Below are positions 1-6,545 of a stretch of DNA of 64,000 bases, piece by piece (position 1 is the stretch's first letter; each line of letters opens with the position of its first letter). The notes under the pieces are model-generated. The model did not search any database. It saw only the letters and a program-made list of their open reading frames with translations, and was not told the DNA's origin. Source of the DNA: Marthasterias glacialis. Taxonomy: Eukaryota > Echinodermata > Asteroidea > Forcipulatida > Asteriidae. Location: the NCBI GenBank assembly GCA_911728455.2, contig OU452222.1, positions 14,301,201 to 14,365,200 on the forward strand, in the 5' to 3' direction. The position numbers and the translations under genes are program-made.

Positions 1-81
1 TACAATGACAGAGTATTTAGGCACCACAATTGTACTCAATTACATCTTTTGATCAATTACTCTGTACTAGACCCTTTGCAC

Positions 82-89
82 TGACGTCA
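82..89. promoter_or_regulatory. Consensus CRE palindrome (TGACGTCA) in the left flank
   Basis: The 8-bp palindrome TGACGTCA is the full binding site for CREB/ATF bZIP factors. It lies 73 bp upstream of the ATG of the small membrane-segment ORF that starts at 162, a plausible promoter-proximal place if that ORF is a first exon. I see no convincing TATA box or initiator to go with it. The same 8-mer occurs in the units of the downstream array. The match is exact, but its function here is inferred. Confidence 0.35.
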
Positions 90-161
90 CACTTGGCTAC
101 TGTCTGACCATCTTGTAAGTCCAACTAATCATACAGATATAGTGCGCATGTAAAAGCGTTT

Positions 162-377
162 ATGTTGCGTAAAAAGCTCGTAAGGGGAAAAAACTCCAAA
201 AGTAGTGCAAGCCAGATTTTTTGTAGTGTGATGTTAGGTGTTTTAATTGGGTCAATAATTGTGTATCTTTCCTTTGACAATTTCAAACTGCATGTATTCC
301 TTCCCTTCTATAATGCCAAAGGTCAACAACAACCCCCCTTCGAATTTACATATCGTCCTGTCCTTGCAACAAAGTAG
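162..377 (+). CDS. Possible first coding exon or short ORF with one transmembrane segment
   Basis: This ORF starts at a true ATG and encodes 71 residues up to a TAG. Residues 1-18 are basic and polar (rich in K, R and S). Residues about 19-38 form a strongly hydrophobic stretch (IFCSVMLGVLIGSIIVYLSF), and a mixed, proline-containing segment follows. A short basic tail plus one membrane anchor is the layout of the N-terminus of type II Golgi enzymes such as glycosyltransferases and sulfotransferases, but no catalytic domain is present and no family can be assigned. A possible splice donor (AAA|GTAGTG, GT at 374-375) lies just before the stop, so this could be a first exon spliced to a distant second one. 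If so, the next exon would lie beyond more than 63 kb of satellite or elsewhere. It could equally be a chance ORF. Confidence 0.25.
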   Translation: MLRKKLVRGKNSKSSASQIFCSVMLGVLIGSIIVYLSFDNFKLHVFLPFYNAKGQQQPPFEFTYRPVLATK

Positions 378-623
378 TGACTCGATTCTGCAACAAAGTC
401 GTATCTCGGCGTCCATTGACTTTGTGTGTACATCCGAGTAATTTTAAGCAGTATATACAGCATTTTGACATTTTATAACTAAGTGTTTATTGTAAATGCT
501 AAATTGGTTTGATACACTAGGTTGAGTAAGTAGCAAGACCAATTATGATCCAAGACTTTCCTGGGGCCGGGGATCACGTATGTGCACACACATTATGTCC
601 GTGGGTTTGTGAGTGACAGTGAT

Positions 624-638
624 GGCGCCCTCTGTTTT
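624..638 (-). promoter_or_regulatory. CTCF-like motif
   Basis: Read on the minus strand this is AAAACAGAGGGCGCC. It matches 12 of 15 positions of the bilaterian CTCF consensus CCASYAGRGGGCRSY, with the ten-base core AGRGGGCRSY fully matched and the mismatches at the 5' side. It lies about 340 bp outside the array edge. CTCF is conserved in bilaterian animals and can mark chromatin boundaries. GGCGCCCTCT is also common inside dispersed repeats, so occupancy is uncertain. Confidence 0.3.
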
Positions 639-707
639 TGACAATTCAACACATTGCACATTGGCGCATCACACGGAATAGGGAGGAAAAAGTGCAACGG
701 GCTCATG

Positions 708-733
708 AATATTTTGTATGCCCTCAAAATATT
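708..733. repeat. Short perfect inverted repeat (9-bp arms, 8-bp loop)
   Basis: AATATTTTG at 708-716 and its exact reverse complement CAAAATATT at 725-733 are separated by TATGCCCT. The AT-rich stem could form a weak hairpin. There is no run of T after it and no neighbouring gene end, so I do not call it a terminator. It may be chance. Confidence 0.5.
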
Positions 734-975
734 TAATACTATAGAGATTTGAGAGCCAAAACAGGGTGTTGAGTTGTTAAGACAATGAACAATTGTGACC
801 TGCGGGTTTTTGACTTCTAACTCTGAGTATTTTGGATGACCTAGGTCCTGCAAAGAAAGGTCCTATTTGACAAGAAGTGTAGAGACATTTTGTAGAATGA
901 TGCGCGGACTTCACAAAAAGTGCGGGGGTGTTTTATTTGGATGGCAAAAAATAGACAGGCGCTGGGACAATGGAA

Positions 976-1287
976 GCCGCCCGCATCCACTGATTCCATG
1001 AAAACCACTTTTCAAAAGGGGTCAAAAATTGAAAATTTCTCACAGGGAGCTCCCTGTGAGCACCCGCCATTTTGGTCAAAAAATTTTTATGCGATTTTAT
1101 GATAGAAAATGATAGAGTAGATATCACTGAAGAGGGTTTGTGTGTGGGGAAGGGGTCAATTCGCAATATTTGGGCAAATAGCAATATTTAGGTCAACTCT
1201 GACGTCACCAAGATGGCCGGAAAAGCTCGCTAGCTCCCGAAATAACGCGAGTTGGGACCTCTAGTTTGTTGGACACGTCTCCGGAGA
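976..1287. repeat. First unit of the array and left junction
   Basis: Homology to the unit begins at 975/976: the preceding bases (TGGAA) replace the usual end of a unit (GGAGA), and everything from GCCGCCCGC onward matches. This unit is a full 312-bp copy of the A6T5 class (six A then five T before ATGCG, near 1079-1089). It shows no visible decay although it sits at the array edge. I see no target-site duplication or mobile-element end at the junction. Confidence 0.9.
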
Positions 1288-1350
1288 GCCGCCCGCATCC
1301 ACTGATTCCATGAAAACCACTTTTCAAAAGGGGTCAAAAATTGAAAATTT

Positions 1351-1372
1351 CTCACAGGGAGCTCCCTGTGAG
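1351..1372. repeat. 22-bp perfect palindrome in the unit (representative copy)
   Basis: The arm CTCACAGGGAG is followed directly by its reverse complement CTCCCTGTGAG with no spacer, and the centre is a SacI site (GAGCTC). It is present in nearly all 312-bp units. The 303-bp units lack 9 bp and the 301-bp units lack 11 bp, in both cases from the right arm. Three units (near 39167, 40727 and 46655) carry the same single C-to-T change in the right arm. A spacer-free palindrome can extrude as a cruciform or bind a dimeric protein, and such sequences are prone to deletion during replication. Confidence 0.9.
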
Positions 1373-1375
1373 CAC

Positions 1376-1387
1376 CCGCCATTTTGG
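1376..1387 (+). promoter_or_regulatory. YY1-like site, plus orientation (representative copy)
   Basis: CCGCCATTTTGG matches the core of the animal YY1/Pho site (GCCGCCATNTTG). It begins 3 bp after the palindrome and is kept in the 303- and 301-bp units, although their deletions come close to it. The motif match is seen directly; binding is inferred. Confidence 0.4.
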
Positions 1388-1470
1388 TCAAAAATTTTTT
1401 ATGCGATTTTATGATAGAAAATGATAGAGTAGATATCACTGAAGAGGGTTTGTGTGTGGGGAAGGGGTCA

Positions 1471-1487
1471 ATTCGCAATATTTGGGC
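1471..1487 (+). promoter_or_regulatory. CENP-B-box-like 17-mer (representative copy)
   Basis: ATTCGCAATATTTGGGC fits the mammalian CENP-B box NTTCGNNNNANNCGGGN at 8 of its 9 fixed bases. The single mismatch is T for C at the first base of CGGG, the change expected from deamination of a methylated CpG. The element is in essentially every unit, including both 146-bp remnants. One copy, in the unit near 14762, has TTTGC in place of TTCGC, and another near 18163 has a change just upstream. My rough chance estimate for such a match in one 312-bp unit on both strands is about 7%, so it is suggestive rather than conclusive. Confidence 0.4.
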
Positions 1488-1511
1488 AAATAGCAATATT
1501 TAGGTCAACTC

Positions 1512-1519
1512 TGACGTCA
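1512..1519. promoter_or_regulatory. Full CRE palindrome TGACGTCA in the unit (representative copy)
   Basis: This exact CREB/ATF site recurs once per unit and is retained in the 146-bp remnants. It touches the minus-strand YY1-like site that starts at 1520, an arrangement seen in some animal promoters. No start site or transcript can be shown from sequence alone. Confidence 0.45.
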
Positions 1520-1532
1520 CCAAGATGGCCGG
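1520..1532 (-). promoter_or_regulatory. YY1-like site, minus orientation (representative copy)
   Basis: CCAAGATGGCCGG reads CCGGCCATCTTGG on the minus strand, sharing GCCATCTTGG with the YY1/Pho consensus but differing one base upstream of that core. It faces the plus-strand YY1-like site of the same unit, with start points 144 bp apart. It is present in the remnant units too. Confidence 0.35.
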
Positions 1533-1599
1533 AAAAGCTCGCTAGCTCCCGAAATAACGCGAGTTGGGACCTCTAGTTTGTTGGACACGTCTCCGGAGA

Positions 1600-1902
1600 G
1601 CCGCCCGCATCCACTGATTCCATGAAAACCACTTTTCAAAAGGGGTCAAAAATTGAAAATTTCTCACAGGGAGCTCACCCGCCATTTTGGTCAAAAATTT
1701 TTTATGCGATTTTATGATAGAAAATGATAGAGTAGATATCACTGAAGAGGGTTTGTGTGTGGGGAAGGGGTCAATTCGCAATATTTGGGCAAATAGCAAT
1801 ATTTAGGTCAACTCTGACGTCACCAAGATGGCCGGAAAAGCTCGCTAGCTCCCGAAATAACGCGAGTTGGGACCTCTAGTTTGTTGGACACGTCTCCGGA
1901 GA
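1600..1902. repeat. First 303-bp unit (9-bp deletion class, 24 copies)
   Basis: This class lacks CCCTGTGAG, most of the right arm of the palindrome, so GGGAGCT runs straight into CACCCGCC. The other copies start at 2839, 3458, 4073, 4688, 5927, 6546, 8409, 9024, 9639, 10254, 11493, 13044, 13659, 14274, 14889, 15504, 17055, 19219, 20593, 23392, 24943, 32110 and 33349. None occurs after 33651. All share one breakpoint, which indicates a single origin followed by spread. The copy at 13659 combines this deletion with the A6T5 tract, a recombinant of two classes. Confidence 0.92.
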
Positions 1903-3141
1903 GCCGCCCGCATCCACTGATTCCATGAAAACCACTTTTCAAAAGGGGTCAAAAATTGAAAATTTCTCACAGGGAGCTCCCTGTGAGCACCCGCCATTTT
2001 GGTCAAAAATTTTTTATGCGATTTTATGATAGAAAATGATAGAGTAGATATCACTGAAGAGGGTTTGTGTGTGGGGAAGGGGTCAATTCGCAATATTTGG
2101 GCAAATAGCAATATTTAGGTCAACTCTGACGTCACCAAGATGGCCGGAAAAGCTCGCTAGCTCCCGAAATAACGCGAGTTGGGACCTCTAGTTTGTTGGA
2201 CACGTCTCCGGAGAGCCGCCCGCATCCACTGATTCCATGAAAACCACTTTTCAAAAGGGGTCAAAAATTGAAAATTTCTCACAGGGAGCTCCCTGTGAGC
2301 ACCCGCCATTTTGGTCAAAAAATTTTTATGCGATTTTATGATAGAAAATGATAGAGTAGATATCACTGAAGAGGGTTTGTGTGTGGGGAAGGGGTCAATT
2401 CGCAATATTTGGGCAAATAGCAATATTTAGGTCAACTCTGACGTCACCAAGATGGCCGGAAAAGCTCGCTAGCTCCCGAAATAACGCGAGTTGGGACCTC
2501 TAGTTTGTTGGACACGTCTCCGGAGAGCCGCCCGCATCCACTGATTCCATGAAAACCACTTTTCAAAAGGGGTCAAAAATTGAAAATTTCTCACAGGGAG
2601 CTCCCTGTGAGCACCCGCCATTTTGGTCAAAAATTTTTTATGCGATTTTATGATAGAAAATGATAGAGTAGATATCACTGAAGAGGGTTTGTGTGTGGGG
2701 AAGGGGTCAATTCGCAATATTTGGGCAAATAGCAATATTTAGGTCAACTCTGACGTCACCAAGATGGCCGGAAAAGCTCGCTAGCTCCCGAAATAACGCG
2801 AGTTGGGACCTCTAGTTTGTTGGACACGTCTCCGGAGAGCCGCCCGCATCCACTGATTCCATGAAAACCACTTTTCAAAAGGGGTCAAAAATTGAAAATT
2901 TCTCACAGGGAGCTCACCCGCCATTTTGGTCAAAAATTTTTTATGCGATTTTATGATAGAAAATGATAGAGTAGATATCACTGAAGAGGGTTTGTGTGTG
3001 GGGAAGGGGTCAATTCGCAATATTTGGGCAAATAGCAATATTTAGGTCAACTCTGACGTCACCAAGATGGCCGGAAAAGCTCGCTAGCTCCCGAAATAAC
3101 GCGAGTTGGGACCTCTAGTTTGTTGGACACGTCTCCGGAGA

Positions 3142-3457
3142 GCCGCCCGCATCCACTGATTCCATGAAAACCACTTTTCAAAAGGGGTCAAAAATTGAAA
3201 ATTTCTCACAGGGAGCTCCCTGTGAGCACCCGCCATTTTGGTCAAAAAATTTTTATGCGATTTTATGATAGAAAATGATAGAGTAGATATCACTGAAGAG
3301 GGTTTGTGTGTGGGGAAGGGGTCAATTCGCAATATTTGGGCAAATAGCAATATTTAGGTCAACTCTGACGTCACCAAGATGGCCGGAAAAGCTCGCTAGC
3401 TCCCTCCCGAAATAACGCGAGTTGGGACCTCTAGTTTGTTGGACACGTCTCCGGAGA
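3142..3457. repeat. 316-bp unit with a 4-bp CTCC duplication (copy 1)
   Basis: Near 3400-3406 the usual GCTAGCTCCCG reads GCTAGCTCCCTCCCG, a 4-bp tandem duplication. A 303-bp unit follows immediately. The same insertion, again followed by a 303-bp unit, recurs once, 3,088 bp downstream. Confidence 0.88.
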
Positions 3458-6229
3458 GCCGCCCGCATCCACTGATTCCATGAAAACCACTTTTCAAAAG
3501 GGGTCAAAAATTGAAAATTTCTCACAGGGAGCTCACCCGCCATTTTGGTCAAAAATTTTTTATGCGATTTTATGATAGAAAATGATAGAGTAGATATCAC
3601 TGAAGAGGGTTTGTGTGTGGGGAAGGGGTCAATTCGCAATATTTGGGCAAATAGCAATATTTAGGTCAACTCTGACGTCACCAAGATGGCCGGAAAAGCT
3701 CGCTCGCTCCCGAAATAACGCGAGTTGGGACCTCTAGTTTGTTGGACACGTCTCCGGAGAGCCGCCCGCATCCACTGATTCCATGAAAACCACTTTTCAA
3801 AAGGGGTCAAAAATTGAAAATTTCTCACAGGGAGCTCCCTGTGAGCACCCGCCATTTTGGTCAAAAATTTTTTATGCGATTTTATGATAGAAAATGATAG
3901 AGTAGATATCACTGAAGAGGGTTTGTGTGTGGGGAAGGGGTCAATTCGCAATATTTGGGCAAATAGCAATATTTAGGTCAACTCTGACGTCACCAAGATG
4001 GCCGGAAAAGCTCGCTAGCTCCCGAAATAACGCGAGTTGGGACCTCTAGTTTGTTGGACACGTCTCCGGAGAGCCGCCCGCATCCACTGATTCCATGAAA
4101 ACCACTTTTCAAAAGGGGTCAAAAATTGAAAATTTCTCACAGGGAGCTCACCCGCCATTTTGGTCAAAAATTTTTTATGCGATTTTATGATAGAAAATGA
4201 TAGAGTAGATATCACTGAAGAGGGTTTGTGTGTGGGGAAGGGGTCAATTCGCAATATTTGGGCAAATAGCAATATTTAGGTCAACTCTGACGTCACCAAG
4301 ATGGCCGGAAAAGCTCGCTAGCTCCCGAAATAACGCGAGTTGGGACCTCTAGTTTGTTGGACACGTCTCCGGAGAGCCGCCCGCATCCACTGATTCCATG
4401 AAAACCACTTTTCAAAAGGGGTCAAAAATTGAAAATTTCTCACAGGGAGCTCCCTGTGAGCACCCGCCATTTTGGTCAAAAATTTTTTATGCGATTTTAT
4501 GATAGAAAATGATAGAGTAGATATCACTGAAGAGGGTTTGTGTGTGGGGAAGGGGTCAATTCGCAATATTTGGGCAAATAGCAATATTTAGGTCAACTCT
4601 GACGTCACCAAGATGGCCGGAAAAGCTCGCTAGCTCCCGAAATAACGCGAGTTGGGACCTCTAGTTTGTTGGACACGTCTCCGGAGAGCCGCCCGCATCC
4701 ACTGATTCCATGAAAACCACTTTTCAAAAGGGGTCAAAAATTGAAAATTTCTCACAGGGAGCTCACCCGCCATTTTGGTCAAAAATTTTTTATGCGATTT
4801 TATGATAGAAAATGATAGAGTAGATATCACTGAAGAGGGTTTGTGTGTGGGGAAGGGGTCAATTCGCAATATTTGGGCAAATAGCAATATTTAGGTCAAC
4901 TCTGACGTCACCAAGATGGCCGGAAAAGCTCGCTAGCTCCCGAAATAACGCGAGTTGGGACCTCTAGTTTGTTGGACACGTCTCCGGAGAGCCGCCCGCA
5001 TCCACTGATTCCATGAAAACCACTTTTCAAAAGGGGTCAAAAATTGAAAATTTCTCACAGGGAGCTCCCTGTGAGCACCCGCCATTTTGGTCAAAAATTT
5101 TTTATGCGATTTTATGATAGAAAATGATAGAGTAGATATCACTGAAGAGGGTTTGTGTGTGGGGAAGGGGTCAATTCGCAATATTTGGGCAAATAGCAAT
5201 ATTTAGGTCAACTCTGACGTCACCAAGATGGCCGGAAAAGCTCGCTAGCTCCCGAAATAACGCGAGTTGGGACCTCTAGTTTGTTGGACACGTCTCCGGA
5301 GAGCCGCCCGCATCCACTGATTCCATGAAAACCACTTTTCAAAAGGGGTCAAAAATTGAAAATTTCTCACAGGGAGCTCCCTGTGAGCACCCGCCATTTT
5401 GGTCAAAAAATTTTTATGCGATTTTATGATAGAAAATGATAGAGTAGATATCACTGAAGAGGGTTTGTGTGTGGGGAAGGGGTCAATTCGCAATATTTGG
5501 GCAAATAGCAATATTTAGGTCAACTCTGACGTCACCAAGATGGCCGGAAAAGCTCGCTAGCTCCCGAAATAACGCGAGTTGGGACCTCTAGTTTGTTGGA
5601 CACGTCTCCGGAGAGCCGCCCGCATCCACTGATTCCATGAAAACCACTTTTCAAAAGGGGTCAAAAATTGAAAATTTCTCACAGGGAGCTCCCTGTGAGC
5701 ACCCGCCATTTTGGTCAAAAATTTTTTATGCGATTTTATGATAGAAAATGATAGAGTAGATATCACTGAAGAGGGTTTGTGTGTGGGGAAGGGGTCAATT
5801 CGCAATATTTGGGCAAATAGCAATATTTAGGTCAACTCTGACGTCACCAAGATGGCCGGAAAAGCTCGCTAGCTCCCGAAATAACGCGAGTTGGGACCTC
5901 TAGTTTGTTGGACACGTCTCCGGAGAGCCGCCCGCATCCACTGATTCCATGAAAACCACTTTTCAAAAGGGGTCAAAAATTGAAAATTTCTCACAGGGAG
6001 CTCACCCGCCATTTTGGTCAAAAATTTTTTATGCGATTTTATGATAGAAAATGATAGAGTAGATATCACTGAAGAGGGTTTGTGTGTGGGGAAGGGGTCA
6101 ATTCGCAATATTTGGGCAAATAGCAATATTTAGGTCAACTCTGACGTCACCAAGATGGCCGGAAAAGCTCGCTAGCTCCCGAAATAACGCGAGTTGGGAC
6201 CTCTAGTTTGTTGGACACGTCTCCGGAGA

Positions 6230-6545
6230 GCCGCCCGCATCCACTGATTCCATGAAAACCACTTTTCAAAAGGGGTCAAAAATTGAAAATTTCTCACAGG
6301 GAGCTCCCTGTGAGCACCCGCCATTTTGGTCAAAAATTTTTTATGCGATTTTATGATAGAAAATGATAGAGTAGATATCACTGAAGAGGGTTTGTGTGTG
6401 GGGAAGGGGTCAATTCGCAATATTTGGGCAAATAGCAATATTTAGGTCAACTCTGACGTCACCAAGATGGCCGGAAAAGCTCGCTAGCTCCCTCCCGAAA
6501 TAACGCGAGTTGGGACCTCTAGTTTGTTGGACACGTCTCCGGAGA
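6230..6545. repeat. 316-bp unit with a 4-bp CTCC duplication (copy 2)
   Basis: It carries the same GCTAGCTCCCTCCCG insertion as the unit at 3142 and is likewise followed by a 303-bp unit. The preceding A-tract differs (A6T5 in copy 1, A5T6 here), so the two copies share the junction but not the whole upstream unit. This suggests a short conversion tract or a recombination point between the tract and the insertion. Confidence 0.88.

Larger units (their letters stand above)
378..975. other. Non-coding left flank between the small ORF and the satellite array
   Basis: I find no supported gene in these 598 bases. The longest reading frame (593-853, minus strand) opens with TTG rather than ATG and resembles no protein I know. 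The stretch is AT-rich, with a CTCF-like site at 624-638, a hairpin-capable inverted repeat at 708-733 and a 10-bp palindrome GACCTAGGTC at 838-847. It could include remnants of an old dispersed repeat, but I see no terminal repeats or target-site duplication to define one. It does not resemble the satellite unit, so the change at 976 is abrupt. Confidence 0.6.
1288..1599. repeat. Reference 312-bp unit (A5T6 class, the commonest form)
   Basis: This copy serves as the map of the unit; positions in brackets are within the unit. A 22-bp palindrome lies at 1351-1372 (64-85). A YY1-like CCGCCATTTTGG is at 1376-1387 (89-100). The A5T6 tract follows at about 1391-1401. A CENP-B-box-like 17-mer is at 1471-1487 (184-200). 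A nearly perfect direct repeat GCAATATTT occurs twice near 1475-1501. TGACGTCA is at 1512-1519 (225-232), followed at once by a YY1-like site on the minus strand at 1520-1532 (233-245). The 10-bp palindrome TCTCCGGAGA closes the unit at 1590-1599 (303-312). GGTCA occurs four times, always on the plus strand (unit positions 45, 99, 179 and 216). Confidence 0.95.

Noticed and set aside
259..441. 60-codon plus-strand frame overlapping the ORF at 162
   Set aside because: It starts at TTG and lies in another frame over the better candidate that has a true ATG and a membrane segment.
708..733. Transcription terminator hairpin
   Set aside because: The stem is A/T-only apart from one G:C pair, no T-run follows, no gene ends there and the context is eukaryotic.
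593..853. 86-codon minus-strand frame in the flank
   Set aside because: It has a TTG start, no recognisable domain and AT-rich non-coding character.
920..1102. 60-codon plus-strand frame crossing the array junction
   Set aside because: It has a GTG start and its second half is satellite sequence. It exists only because the junction happens to be open.
1230..1496. Minus-strand reading frames of 85-88 codons repeated about 190 times across the array
   Set aside because: They start at TTG, not ATG, and have a TAG at the end and a TAA just upstream of the start in each standard unit. They recur only because the unit does. The 312- and 303-bp lengths being multiples of three keeps the frame by arithmetic. 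Loss of the TAG near 3702 and 53699 merely extends the frame to the next TAA.
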